A stretch of DNA of 64,000 bases from positions 1 to 64,000 of the forward strand of contig JAEEWG010000013.1 in NCBI GenBank assembly GCA_016287245.1, written 5' to 3'. This document shows positions 1-8,999 of this stretch, one piece after another. A program made the position numbers and the translations under genes. The notes beneath the pieces were generated by a model. It worked only from the letters and a program-made list of their open reading frames with translations. It was not told the DNA's origin and searched no databases. Numbering within the stretch: the first letter of the stretch is position 1; the number at the start of each line of letters is the position of its first letter. Source of the DNA: Clostridia bacterium. GTDB taxonomy: Bacteria > Bacillota > Clostridia > Saccharofermentanales > Saccharofermentanaceae.

Positions 1-111
1 GGTAAGATCTCTGGAAACAGTAAAGGTCATCCCTGCGCGATATGTCGCTTCCGTCGCATCTTCTGTCCTTGCCCAGCCCAGGAAGGTATACCCCCCCTTT
101 GTGGGAGAAAG
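1..111. repeat. Exact 111-bp direct repeat, copy 1
   Basis: Bases 1–111 are identical to 5081–5191 in the same orientation. In both genes the block encodes the end of an InlB B-repeat. Homology may continue to the left of the window. Confidence 0.95.
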
Positions 112-2568
112 ACTATCAATAGTTAATTTCTCTCCGTTTGCCGCTAGATCAGAAATCAAAACCGGCTCAGAAGCAGATGCCAAATATTTAACATTGAACA
201 ACTGCGAGTATGGGATCCAGCTATCTCCTACTTGATCCGAGGTCCATTTATCTTCTGGATAGTAAACCACAATATCACTAACAAAGTTGCCTTTATATAC
301 ACCCGGATACCCAGGCTGCGGTCCACAACAAATAAGAATTTGTGTTCCACTTCCAAAAGCATGATATCCGATACCAGTAACATTTTCAGGAACTGTAACC
401 CTTCTCAATGACTCACAATAAGCAAAACAACTGTCGCCAATGCTAATCAGAGAATCAGGAAGTGAGACATAAACAAGTTGTTTGCAAGAATTAAAAGCAG
501 CATCACCAATACTTGTTACTCCATTAGGTATAGTTAGTCTTTGCAAGGAGGTTGAGGCGAATGCGCTTTTACCAATAGACTTCAAACTGCTATTGATAGA
601 ACTCGACATTTTGACTTCACTCAAATTAGCGCATCCCCTGAATGCATAACCGCCTATTGTTGTAACAGAAGAAGGGATTTCAACACTCTTAAGGGCCGAA
701 CATTTATAAAAAGTATACGAATTGATAACAGATAGATTAGACGGAATCTGAAAAGCTTCCAGCTTGCTGCAATTCCTAAAGGCATACGCTCCAATTTCAG
801 TGACAGAATCAGAAACATCAACACTCGTTAACGAAGCACATCCATCAAACGCATATGCACCTATTTCAGTAACAGAATCAAGAACGATCCCCCCCGTTAA
901 TGAAGTACACCCTTCAAACGCATATGCGCCAATAACCGTTATAGAAGATGGGAGCTGTATCGACTTCAAAGCACTACAATGTGAAAATGCCGCTCCTCCG
1001 ATTTCCGTTACACCATTTGGAATTGTAACATTTTCAAGAGATATACAATCACCAAAAACTCCTGAAGATATAGTTGTCACACCGGAAGGAATCGTGACAC
1101 GCTTGATGGATGTACAATTGGAGAACGCTGTTGTGCCAATATTTTTCAAGTCATTAGGAAGTACTGGATCCGGCAGAGCCACACAGTTCCAAAATGCTGA
1201 TTCCCCTATCGTGTTCATGGAAGAAGGCCATGTTACAGATTTTAATGAGGTGCAATTGATAAATGCACTGGCTCCTATGGTTTCCACTTTAGACGGAAGA
1301 ACAAGAGTTTCCAGTGACGTACTGTTCTGAAATGCATTTTCGCCGATTTCAGTCATCTCAGCTTCTGAAGAGATAGTGATACTTTTAAGTTTACATTCCG
1401 AAAATGCATAGGCGCCAATACTCTTAATACTCTTGGGCAAAACCGGGACTGAAGTAAGTGCTTTGCAATTCCAAAATGCAGATTTCCCTATCGTCTTCAG
1501 TGATGACGGCCACGTGATCGTTTTTAATGCTGTACAATCAATAAATGCATAATCTCCGATTGTCTCCAGAGAAGATGGCAGATCTATGGATTGAAGAGCT
1601 GTGCATCCCTGAAATGATCGAGTTCCAATCGTTTTTACCTCGCCAAGGAACGTTACCGTTTTTAGTTTTGTGCAATTCTTAAAAGCACCTTCAATAGAAG
1701 GATTCCCCTTGATCGTGACGGACGTAAGATTACTACAGGCGGTAAATGCACCTGTATATATTAATGTAACAGTTTCCGGAATCACGATCTGCGTCAGGCC
1801 TGTGCAGCCGCCAAAACCAGACAATTTCTTAAGGGTAGGAGGAATCGAAATAGAAGTCAAACTAGTACAATTCGCAAATGTTTCTCTAGCCAGAGAAGTG
1901 ACTTTCGGCGGGATATTAAACGATTTCAGTCCGGTGCAATTCTTAAAGGCTTTATCATCTATCCATTCCACACTGGATGGAATACTGATCGATGTCAAAG
2001 AGGTGCATCCGAAAAAAGCCGATTGTTGAATTCTAAGAAGGCCTTCGAGGAGCGTCACAGAAGAAAGACTGGTACAATCCATGAAATCCCGTTGTTCTAT
2101 CACAGTCACACCCGAAGGAATCGTGATCGACTTTAGATTCCTGCATTGATAAAATACAGCCTCCCCCAGTTCGGTCAGATCTGCGGGCAGTGTAATAGTT
2201 GTCATCGGGCATGCCCTGAATGCGGAATAACCGATTTTGGTGATCCCGGAAGTAAGAGAAATATCCGTCAGCACAGTACAGTTATAGAAGGCAAAATCCC
2301 CTATCGATGTTACCCCGGAATTCACGACCAGTTTCTTGATGCTGGAACGGTAGTCCTTCCAAGGTGCAGCATCTATAGCAAAATTCTCCATATCACCGGA
2401 ACCGGATATGGTCAATGTACCATTACTGTCGATAGTCCATGTCACCGCATCACCACAGGTGCCTGAGTCAACAGTTGCAGCTGCATTTACTTGTTTTGCC
2501 GAAAGTCCAAACACAAATGCAAAAAGCAGGATAACCAGTAAAGGAAGATATTTAGAATACTTTTTCAT
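1..2568 (-). CDS. BspA-like leucine-rich-repeat surface protein, C-terminus beyond window edge
   Basis: A large secreted surface protein whose C-terminus lies outside the window; at least 856 residues are visible. The frame is open from the ATG at 2568 to base 1. It begins MKKYSKYLP with a hydrophobic signal peptide of about 30 residues. More than twenty LRR_5-type repeats follow, of the form (I/L)GxxAFxxCxxLxxIxIPxxVxxI, the hallmark of BspA-like proteins. From about residue 790 an InlB B-repeat starts (GGYTFLGWA); its last 111 bp match the neighbouring paralogue at 4493–7093 exactly. By analogy the missing C-terminus should be the Fn3-like pair seen in that paralogue (inference). A GAGGAG ribosome site lies 8 bases before the ATG. 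The gene follows the NlpC/P60-like gene by 29 bp, so the two are probably co-transcribed. The likely role is adhesion or substrate binding at the cell surface; the ligand is unknown. Confidence 0.88.
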   Translation of the reverse strand, partial: MKKYSKYLPLLVILLFAFVFGLSAKQVNAAATVDSGTCGDAVTWTIDSNGTLTISGSGDMENFAIDAAPWKDYRSSIKKLVVNSGVTSIGDFAFYNCTVLTDISLTSGITKIGYSAFRACPMTTITLPADLTELGEAVFYQCRNLKSITIPSGVTVIEQRDFMDCTSLSSVTLLEGLLRIQQSAFFGCTSLTSISIPSSVEWIDDKAFKNCTGLKSFNIPPKVTSLARETFANCTSLTSISIPPTLKKLSGFGGCTGLTQIVIPETVTLIYTGAFTACSNLTSVTIKGNPSIEGAFKNCTKLKTVTFLGEVKTIGTRSFQGCTALQSIDLPSSLETIGDYAFIDCTALKTITWPSSLKTIGKSAFWNCKALTSVPVLPKSIKSIGAYAFSECKLKSITISSEAEMTEIGENAFQNSTSLETLVLPSKVETIGASAFINCTSLKSVTWPSSMNTIGESAFWNCVALPDPVLPNDLKNIGTTAFSNCTSIKRVTIPSGVTTISSGVFGDCISLENVTIPNGVTEIGGAAFSHCSALKSIQLPSSITVIGAYAFEGCTSLTGGIVLDSVTEIGAYAFDGCASLTSVDVSDSVTEIGAYAFRNCSKLEAFQIPSNLSVINSYTFYKCSALKSVEIPSSVTTIGGYAFRGCANLSEVKMSSSINSSLKSIGKSAFASTSLQRLTIPNGVTSIGDAAFNSCKQLVYVSLPDSLISIGDSCFAYCESLRRVTVPENVTGIGYHAFGSGTQILICCGPQPGYPGVYKGNFVSDIVVYYPEDKWTSDQVGDSWIPYSQLFNVKYLASASEPVLISDLAANGEKLTIDSLSPTKGGYTFLGWARTEDATEATYRAGMTFTVSRDLT

Positions 2569-2597
2569 AACCACCACTCCTCAATCGTTCAAATGTG

Positions 2598-4229
2598 CTA
2601 CAAAGATGTACCGTAAACCGGCCCTGCCGCCAATCCCGGAATAACAATCCCGTTTTCCCTATAAAATGCAAATACCCAATAATAACTCGTTATCGTCGAA
2701 GATGCCGTTGAGTCAATGAAAGTCGTGTTATCCCTTCCGTTCTTCGAGCCGATCAGTCCATAAGGTCCGCCATTGTGATATCCATAAATCAAATATCCGT
2801 CAGCATCAGAAGACTCCGACCAACTAACAACTACATATCCAGTATTCTCTTGGTTGCTCACATTCAAATCTGTTACAGGTAAGCATATTCCCTCACCGGT
2901 CACCATAACACTCACTTCCCCTGGATACATAGTACCACTATAATCCGTCACATATGGAAAGACATAGTAACCATTTCCTGAGGAAAGTGCATTCGTATCT
3001 GTAAAACTTCCAACATATGTATCATTTACCAATGTTGTACCATACGTAATCCCACAATATCCATATACGCCATTCTTTCTAGCATAAATCAGATACCCAT
3101 CTGCATAGCGGTTTCCTGTCCAAGTCAGAGAAACCTTATATTTCCCGGCAGGTGTTGCCTGAAGCTCATCTACACTTTCGAGCGTAGCATTCTCCTTGAT
3201 CAAACGAACATATCCGGTTTTTGGATCTCCATTGTCATAATCATAGAATATTTGAAGTCCGTTCATCTGCCGAATGTCCCCAACGATCACACAGTGTACA
3301 GTATTGTTGTCTACCGCTTCAATCACCTGTCCGTTACCGATATAAATAGCCGTATGGTGCACTCCTTTGAAATAATCAGGATCAGCTTCTGCGTTCGTAT
3401 GATGAGTCATAATCGGACAATTACTCGGATCGGCCGCACACGTCGGATTATACCAGTATATCAGGTCTCCCGGAAGCAGGTCAGAAAGCGAATCAAAACA
3501 CTCCGGATCCATGTCAAGGCTTGCATTATTATTTGCACATGCTGAATTATAGAAGTCACCTTTTATCTGGAAACATGACGCCCAATCTTGCCGTACACCA
3601 AGTGAGAGAAGATATACATACTGGACAAATCGTCCACAAGCAAACGACAACGGGGGATCTGCTTCTAAATCATAAGGTGCGCCAATATGTGAGAAAGCTT
3701 CAAGCAGCACTTTCACGCGTCGACGGCTCTCATATCCCTGCTGCGCAGCAAAAGATGTCACCTTATAATCCGACCCAAATGTAAATACAATATGTTCATA
3801 CGTTAAAGTCGTATTACAATAACGCACTCCCGTACTCGGATCTGTATAATATATGTCACTTCCAATAGAATAAAACCCGGTTGGATCAGTTCTCGGAGTA
3901 GATACTGTATCAAACTGATCTCTCCATCCGTCTTTCAAAGAAATATCCTCAAGTGCCTCCATTTGTTCCAGATAGGATTGCCTCAAGATCTCCTCATCCG
4001 AGAGATGATCAGACGTATCTACATTCCTGTCAGGATCCAGTTCCGTCTCATCCAGATTTTCCAGATACGTGATCAACTGCTGATTCAGATCCGGATCGAT
4101 CTCAGATCCTTGAGAGGATCCCGAATCACTCTGGTCACGCGAGTTGTTATCATCAGCGATTAAAGAAGTCCCAACAAAAGAAATCACAAGAAGTCCAGCT
4201 AGTAATGAAGAAATAATCCGTCTTTTCAT
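2598..4229 (-). CDS. Secreted NlpC/P60-like protein with two C-terminal Fn3-like modules
   Basis: A 543-residue exported protein. The ATG at 4229 is chosen because it starts a classical signal peptide (MKRRIISSLLAGLL) and has GGTGA four bases upstream; a GTG at 4253 would add eight unlikely residues. After an acidic Asp/Ser-rich linker comes a cysteine-peptidase-like domain. The candidate nucleophile Cys198 sits in SFACGRF, a variant of the usual DCSGF, and the candidate His292 sits in HTAIYIGNG. This suggests NlpC/P60-type peptidoglycan or amide hydrolysis, but the match is diverged. Two repeats of about 90 residues follow, with the signature DGYLIY…YYWVFPY, shared with the LRR protein at 4493–7093 and the remnant at 7138–7287. 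The gene lies directly upstream of the LRR gene at 1–2568. The protein is probably wall-associated. Confidence 0.8.
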   Translation of the reverse strand: MKRRIISSLLAGLLVISFVGTSLIADDNNSRDQSDSGSSQGSEIDPDLNQQLITYLENLDETELDPDRNVDTSDHLSDEEILRQSYLEQMEALEDISLKDGWRDQFDTVSTPRTDPTGFYSIGSDIYYTDPSTGVRYCNTTLTYEHIVFTFGSDYKVTSFAAQQGYESRRRVKVLLEAFSHIGAPYDLEADPPLSFACGRFVQYVYLLSLGVRQDWASCFQIKGDFYNSACANNNASLDMDPECFDSLSDLLPGDLIYWYNPTCAADPSNCPIMTHHTNAEADPDYFKGVHHTAIYIGNGQVIEAVDNNTVHCVIVGDIRQMNGLQIFYDYDNGDPKTGYVRLIKENATLESVDELQATPAGKYKVSLTWTGNRYADGYLIYARKNGVYGYCGITYGTTLVNDTYVGSFTDTNALSSGNGYYVFPYVTDYSGTMYPGEVSVMVTGEGICLPVTDLNVSNQENTGYVVVSWSESSDADGYLIYGYHNGGPYGLIGSKNGRDNTTFIDSTASSTITSYYWVFAFYRENGIVIPGLAAGPVYGTSL

Positions 4230-4464
4230 GCAATCACCCAAAACCCTTCTCACCTACCCCTGCCTATAATTTTAATATATACTGCCAAACTATTCTGAGC
4301 AACAGCATACCCAAACATTTTACATTTTCGAAACAAAAAACACTTATTGTGCGAAATATAACGCAATTTGATGCAATTCTTTGACATCACATCATAACAA
4401 CACTGATTAAATCGATTAAAGAAAACCTTCCGAGATCTCAGGAGTAGAATCGCAGAAGGTTTTT
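4227..4464 (-). repeat. Duplicated leader/terminator block, copy A
   Basis: This stretch matches 7285–7522. The first 35 bp (start codon side) are identical apart from the flanks, and the last ~75 bp differ at only a few positions, while the middle has diverged. It contains the 5' leader of the NlpC/P60-like gene and, at the far end, the terminator of the LRR gene upstream. No clear -35/-10 pair can be placed with confidence. Confidence 0.85.
4422..4464 (-). terminator. Intrinsic terminator after LRR gene 4493–7093
   Basis: A 9-bp stem AAAACCTTC/GAAGGTTTT encloses a loop that itself contains GAGATCTC. It lies about 30 bases past the stop codon on the minus strand and is followed by a short T-rich stretch. 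An almost identical copy sits at 7481–7522. Confidence 0.6.
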
Positions 4465-4492
4465 GCATGCATTTCGTTTTTTATGACTTGGT

Positions 4493-7093
4493 CTACTTCA
4501 GCGCGCGTCCGTAGGTATACTTTGCTGTCTGTCCAACGATCATTTTCCCGTTACCGTCCTTAAAGTACGGGAATACCCAGTAGTAGTTATACTCCGTTGA
4601 AGACGCCGTCTTATCCGTAAAAGTTGTTCCCTTCGTCGTCATACCGACATAGCCGTAAGGCTTTCCGGCAACGATCCCATATACGAGGTAACCTTCTGCT
4701 CCCGTCACCGCATTCCAGGTAAGCTTCACACCGCCCTTGACCGAAGACGCTTTAAGACCAGTGACCGCAGTTAGAATACCTTTCGCATAGACATATGTTT
4801 CTGTATTATGGGGAACCATATTTCCAGCACTATCCTTCACATACGGAAATACCCAGTAGTAATTGTAATCGTCATACAGAGCCTTCGTATCCGTGTACGT
4901 TGTTCCCTGTGTTGTCATACCTACGTAGGCGTACTTCCCATTCTTCTGACCGTAGATAAGATAGCCTTCGGCTCCGTCGCTTGCTGTCCAGGTCAGTGTT
5001 ACTCTTCCCTTTCCAGCCGGGACTGCCTTCACATTCGTCACTTCAGCCGGCGGTTCAGTCTTCTTCCATACCGGATAGAAGGTAAGATCTCTGGAAACAG
5101 TAAAGGTCATCCCTGCGCGATATGTCGCTTCCGTCGCATCTTCTGTCCTTGCCCAGCCCAGGAAGGTATACCCCCCCTTTGTGGGAGAAAGTGAGATAAC
5201 CTTAAGACGATCCTCATTTATTGCACATTCGGTATAAAGCGCAGGTCCAGAAGCAGATAGTTTGTATTCGACCGTGAAATATGAACATGGAATCCATGTT
5301 AAATGAATTCTATCAACTTTGTCATCTGGAATCTCCGGCATACTCCAAGGCTTCCCTTCCGGATAATATATGGTAGCGGCAACATCCAAAAATGCACTAT
5401 AATATGTTACCTCACCTGGACCTCCAAGTAAAAGCACTCTTGAAAGTCGACTACATCCAGAAAATGTTCCTCCTCCTATTGTCGTTACAGATGGAGGAAT
5501 AGTGATTCTTTGAAGGGATTCGCATCCAGAAAAAGCCGACACGTTGATTGCCTGAAGGCTGTTCGGGAGATGGATTTCAACGAGAGATTCGCATAAGGCA
5601 AAAGCATATTTCCCAATTGATATAACACTTTCCGGAATCTGAATCGATTTCAGAGATGAGCAGCCGTAGAATGATTTGTCCTGAAGAGTCGTTAAATTTT
5701 TCGACAATTTAACGCTTTCCAAAGACTGACAATTCATGAACGGATACTGTCCCAGAGATGTAACACTGTCAGGAATCACAATGCTTTTCAAAGGGCATTC
5801 GCTGAAAGCTTGAGTTCCAATCTCCGTTACTGTATTCGGGATTATTATTTTTTTCAAAGAACTGTCTGAAAATGCAGCTGCTCCAATGGAAGTCAGTTGC
5901 GAAGGAAGCTGAATATCTTCCAAACTTGAACACAGTGCGAAAGCAGATTGTCCGATGGAAGTAACACTGTCAGGAATATAAATAGATTTGAGATCCGAAC
6001 AACCATAGAACATCGCATACTCAATAGTTTGTAATTGTTTTGGAAGCTTTACTGAAGTAATTGATTTCAAATTCATAAATGCCTTACTCCCAATGCTTGT
6101 CACACTATCAGGAATCACAATATTACCGTGAATACCTGTACCAACAAAGGCTGCGCTTCCTATCGTAGTCACATTAGACGGGATAGATATCTCAGTGATT
6201 GAACTGCAGTTGTAAAATGCCTGATGCCCGATCACCTGCAAAGAAGATGGAAGTGTTATATTTCCCAAAGAAGTACATCCTTCAAATGCTCTTTGTTCAA
6301 TTTCTGTAACCGTATCCGGAATACTAACACTGGTCAGCGCTGTGCAATGACCAAAAGCCGATTCAGGTATTTTCTTCACTCCCGAAGGTATGGTAATGCT
6401 CTTAATAGAAGAGCAATCATAGAAAGCCGACTCATTTATGTATTTTAGGCTGGACGGAAGTGTTAGGCTTTTCAGTGATTGACAACTTACAAACGCCTTA
6501 GCCCTAATCGTATCTACAAGATTAGAAATCGAAACCGACGTCATTTTTTTACATCCGTAAAACAGTCCTTCATCAATATATCTGATAGAAGATGGAATAG
6601 TCATAGTCTCTAATCCTGTGCAATACTTAAACGCATATGAACCCAAAGTTACAAGTTTTTTCGGAAGAATAACAGTTTTTAATGAAGAACAATACTCAAA
6701 AGCATAATCTTCTATTCGAGTAACACTGGACGCTATTGACACATCTGCTAAATTCGTATGTTCAGAAAACGCGAACCGCCCGATCTCTATGATTCCCTCG
6801 TGGATAATTACTTTCTTTATTTCGGAAATATGATCCGCCCATGGGACTAATTTGTCTGGCCAGTGAACGCTTGCCAATGATGGTGTCCGATAGTACTTCA
6901 TGTATCCTGTGCCAAAAAACTCAAGTGTTCCTTCGCTATCAAGAGTCCATGTAATAGAATCAGGATCACTATCTACTCCACAAGAACCTGACGCGATAAT
7001 CGTAGCCGCTTGTACCTTTACATGGCCAAACACTAAAAGAGGCAAAATTATGAAACACATCAATAAGATGAATACATTTAATCGTTTTTTCAT
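4493..7093 (-). CDS. BspA-like leucine-rich-repeat surface protein with InlB repeat and two Fn3-like modules
   Basis: A complete 866-residue secreted surface protein. It starts MKKRLNVF with a signal peptide ending near AAT; AAAGGAAG lies upstream of the ATG. About twenty LRR_5 repeats (SIGQSAFALCSSLEDI type) span residues ~90–590. An InlB B-repeat covers ~600–671 (GGYTFLGWA, FYPVW). Two Fn3-like modules fill ~675–866, each with a VTLTW…GYLIYG…YYWVFPY signature. There is no LPXTG motif, so the tail modules may mediate wall attachment; this is inference. In the minus direction it is followed by a terminator and then the NlpC/P60-like gene. Repeat regions in these genes appear to recombine, since 111 bp are identical to the paralogue at 1–2568. 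The likely role is adhesion or binding. Confidence 0.92.
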   Translation of the reverse strand: MKKRLNVFILLMCFIILPLLVFGHVKVQAATIIASGSCGVDSDPDSITWTLDSEGTLEFFGTGYMKYYRTPSLASVHWPDKLVPWADHISEIKKVIIHEGIIEIGRFAFSEHTNLADVSIASSVTRIEDYAFEYCSSLKTVILPKKLVTLGSYAFKYCTGLETMTIPSSIRYIDEGLFYGCKKMTSVSISNLVDTIRAKAFVSCQSLKSLTLPSSLKYINESAFYDCSSIKSITIPSGVKKIPESAFGHCTALTSVSIPDTVTEIEQRAFEGCTSLGNITLPSSLQVIGHQAFYNCSSITEISIPSNVTTIGSAAFVGTGIHGNIVIPDSVTSIGSKAFMNLKSITSVKLPKQLQTIEYAMFYGCSDLKSIYIPDSVTSIGQSAFALCSSLEDIQLPSQLTSIGAAAFSDSSLKKIIIPNTVTEIGTQAFSECPLKSIVIPDSVTSLGQYPFMNCQSLESVKLSKNLTTLQDKSFYGCSSLKSIQIPESVISIGKYAFALCESLVEIHLPNSLQAINVSAFSGCESLQRITIPPSVTTIGGGTFSGCSRLSRVLLLGGPGEVTYYSAFLDVAATIYYPEGKPWSMPEIPDDKVDRIHLTWIPCSYFTVEYKLSASGPALYTECAINEDRLKVISLSPTKGGYTFLGWARTEDATEATYRAGMTFTVSRDLTFYPVWKKTEPPAEVTNVKAVPAGKGRVTLTWTASDGAEGYLIYGQKNGKYAYVGMTTQGTTYTDTKALYDDYNYYWVFPYVKDSAGNMVPHNTETYVYAKGILTAVTGLKASSVKGGVKLTWNAVTGAEGYLVYGIVAGKPYGYVGMTTKGTTFTDKTASSTEYNYYWVFPYFKDGNGKMIVGQTAKYTYGRALK
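5081..5191. repeat. Exact 111-bp direct repeat, copy 2
   Basis: This is the second copy of the block at 1–111. It encodes residues of roughly 634–671 of the LRR protein at 4493–7093. Identity stops abruptly at 5192, which fits recent gene conversion or duplication. Confidence 0.95.
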
Positions 7094-7137
7094 AATACAC
7101 TTCCTTTCTTTTGACTAAATCAGGATTCATAGCATCT

Positions 7138-7287
7138 TTAATGCGCATATCCGTTCACTTCTTCAGATCGTACTCCTGGCACTACAGCCCCACCTTCATA
7201 GAAAAATGGGAATACCCAATATCGGTTTAGCAGTGTGGAGGATGCCAGATTATCTATATAAGTAGTGTTATTATTTCCTGACGTCAT
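7138..7287 (-). pseudogene. Deletion remnant of an Fn3-module surface protein (49 codons)
   Basis: A short open frame runs from an ATG at 7287 to a TAA at 7138. Its upstream leader matches that of the NlpC/P60-like gene (leader block at 7285–7522). The coding part aligns not with a signal peptide but with the extreme C-terminus of that protein: NNTTYIDNLASSTLL against DNTTFIDSTASSTIT, followed by YWVFPF and VVPG against YWVFAF and VIPG. The simplest reading is an internal deletion that fused a start codon to the last ~45 codons of a paralogue. It lacks any export signal and is probably non-functional. Confidence 0.75.
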
Positions 7288-7522
7288 GCAATCACCCAAA
7301 ACCCTTCTCACCTACCCCAGCCTATAAATACAGTATAAACTGTCAAAAATCCAGATTCACCTGATAGACCAAATAGTTTACATTTAATTAACAATAATCA
7401 AACGTTGACAACACCAGAAAGCAAATCAATGCAATTCATTCAACATCACATCATAACAACACTGATCAAATCGATCGAAGAAAACCTTCCGAGATCTCAG
7501 GAGTAGAATCACAGAAGGTTTT
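7285..7522 (-). repeat. Duplicated leader/terminator block, copy B
   Basis: This is the counterpart of 4227–4464. It places a copy of the NlpC-type leader in front of the 49-codon remnant and ends with a hairpin at 7481–7522 nearly identical to the one at 4422–4464. Confidence 0.85.
7481..7522 (-). terminator. Hairpin copy of the 4422–4464 terminator
   Basis: The AAAACCTTC/GAAGGTTTT stem is repeated here. The gene it once terminated is not intact; the only coding trace upstream on the minus strand is the short frame at 7605–7775. Confidence 0.5.
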
Positions 7523-7604
7523 CTTTACTTGCAATTTATCTATATATTTGTATGGTCTTGTTCAGTGAGCACCCATTGGGAGACTTCGCTCTCTTATCCG
7601 GCAC

Positions 7605-7775
7605 TCAAGAAGGTGAATACGTAGTGACCTTCTGTTTCCCCAGTCTTGTGCGGCTGAGAAGCTTGGTTATCCGAAGTGAAGTGCGAAGGCGAAAACGTTC
7701 TACAAGGAGAAGCAGCGCCACAAGGAATAATGAAATCAAACCCTTTACTTTTTTCACATAATTCTTTCTCTTCAT
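7605..7775 (-). CDS. Short signal-peptide-like frame, possibly the 5' end of a decayed gene
   Basis: A 56-codon frame on the minus strand, starting MKRKNYVKKVKG followed by a hydrophobic run LISLFLVALLLL. AGGGGG lies 6 bases before the ATG, so translation is plausible. After the hydrophobic segment the sequence turns Arg-rich with no recognisable domain. One of the other frames reads on as a polar stretch (SDNQASQPHK) that looks more like a secreted protein, which suggests a frameshift just after the signal peptide. The remaining sequence around it (7523–7604 and 7776–7955) shows no gene. It could be a real small membrane peptide or the relic of another surface protein. Confidence 0.35.
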   Translation of the reverse strand: MKRKNYVKKVKGLISLFLVALLLLVERFRLRTSLRITKLLSRTRLGKQKVTTYSPS

Positions 7776-7955
7776 ATCGTACCCCCTATATATTCGGATA
7801 ACAGGATCGATCCTATATCACCCGTTTTGACCATAATGCTTTCGTGTCACTATGCCGTGTACTTAATATATCAACAAAATTTATCACTTCGCTACATGTT
7901 TTTTTGAAAAATTTATATTTGTTCAGAATTGATTCAAAAGAAACATATCATGAGA

Positions 7956-7990
7956 GAAAAAAAAGGACAGTCTTTCGACTGTCCTTTGAA
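7956..7990 (-). terminator. Intrinsic terminator of rpsB-tsf
   Basis: The perfect stem AAAGGACAGTC/GACTGTCCTTT with a short loop is followed on the minus strand by a run of eight T. It lies 20 bases past the tsf stop. Confidence 0.9.
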
Positions 7991-8007
7991 AAGCATTTTT
8001 ATACAAA

Positions 8008-8934
8008 TTACTTGATCTGCTTCATAACTTCTTCTGCGAAGTTCTCTTCCTTCTTGGCAATACCTTCGCCCATTTCGAAACGTGTGAAACGACGGATGGA
8101 AACGTTCTGACCGAACTCCTTGGTGTATTGTGCGATCGACTTTGTATCATCCTTAACGAACTCCTGCTCTACGAGGCAGTTCTCCTTATAGAACTTCTCG
8201 ATGTTACCCGGCAGGATTCTCTCTCTGATGATCTTCTCCGGCTTACCTTCGTTGAGGTTCTTGTTGATGATGATCTCTTTTTCCTTCTCAAGATCAGCTT
8301 CCGGAACATCTTCGCGTGTGAGCCACTTCGGGTTCGCAGCAGCAACCTGCATCGCGATATCCTTTGCAAAGTCAGAGAACTTGGACTCTGTGATGATGGA
8401 ATCATCATCTGTACCAAACTCTACGAATACACCGATCTTACCGCCCATGTGGATGTAAGAAGCAACTGCACCGTTGCCCTCTACTTCATATACTACGAAT
8501 CTTCTGATAGAAGTATTCTCTCCGATATCGGCAATAGCTTCCTTCTGGAAGAGTTCTACTGTCTTGGAATCATCATTATAAAGTGTCTGAGCCATCAGTT
8601 CTTCAACATTTGCCGGCTTCTTAGCAAGAATATGAGAAGCAACAGCATCTGCGAAAGCCTTGAACTTATCTGTGTTGGCAGCAAAGTCTGTTTCGATGTT
8701 GATCTCAACGAGAACACCGGACTTCTTGTCATCAGCGATCTTGGCAACTACAGCACCTTCTGCAGCGACTCTTGCGGACTTCTTCTCTGCCTTGGCAATA
8801 CCCTTCTCACGGAGCCATGCAACCGCCTTTTCGATATCACCTTCAGATTCCTGAAGAGCTCTTTTACAATCCATAATACCGGAACCTGTCATGTCACGAA
8901 GTTCCTTGACCTGTGCAGCACTAATTTCAGCCAT
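8008..8934 (-). CDS. tsf: Elongation factor Ts
   Basis: EF-Ts, the guanine nucleotide exchange factor that recycles EF-Tu·GDP in the cytoplasm. The protein is 308 residues. The N-terminal UBA-like domain carries the family signature (MTGSGIMDCKRAL) and is followed by the two core subdomains (TDFAANT region and the C-terminal VSIRRFTRFE block). The ATG at 8934 is chosen because it starts the usual MAEISAAQVKELR and has GGAGG eight bases upstream; the GTG at 8949 lies inside that Shine-Dalgarno region. It follows rpsB by about 65 bp, the standard bacterial rpsB-tsf pair, and shares its promoter. A strong terminator follows. Confidence 0.98.
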   Translation of the reverse strand: MAEISAAQVKELRDMTGSGIMDCKRALQESEGDIEKAVAWLREKGIAKAEKKSARVAAEGAVVAKIADDKKSGVLVEINIETDFAANTDKFKAFADAVASHILAKKPANVEELMAQTLYNDDSKTVELFQKEAIADIGENTSIRRFVVYEVEGNGAVASYIHMGGKIGVFVEFGTDDDSIITESKFSDFAKDIAMQVAAANPKWLTREDVPEADLEKEKEIIINKNLNEGKPEKIIRERILPGNIEKFYKENCLVEQEFVKDDTKSIAQYTKEFGQNVSIRRFTRFEMGEGIAKKEENFAEEVMKQIK

Positions 8935-8999
8935 TGTTATTTCCTCCACTAATTTATTGATGAATAGTTTGAATTGATCCTTTTGAAAAGAACCGGAGA

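Noticed and set aside
764..1330. Plus-strand frame rich in repeated PISVTE units
   Set aside because: The repeats are the reverse complement of the LRR repeats in the minus-strand surface protein.
4250..4468. Minus-strand frame of 72 codons in the leader block
   Set aside because: It covers the terminator and leader, lacks a ribosome site, and its counterpart in the duplicated block is not open in the same way.
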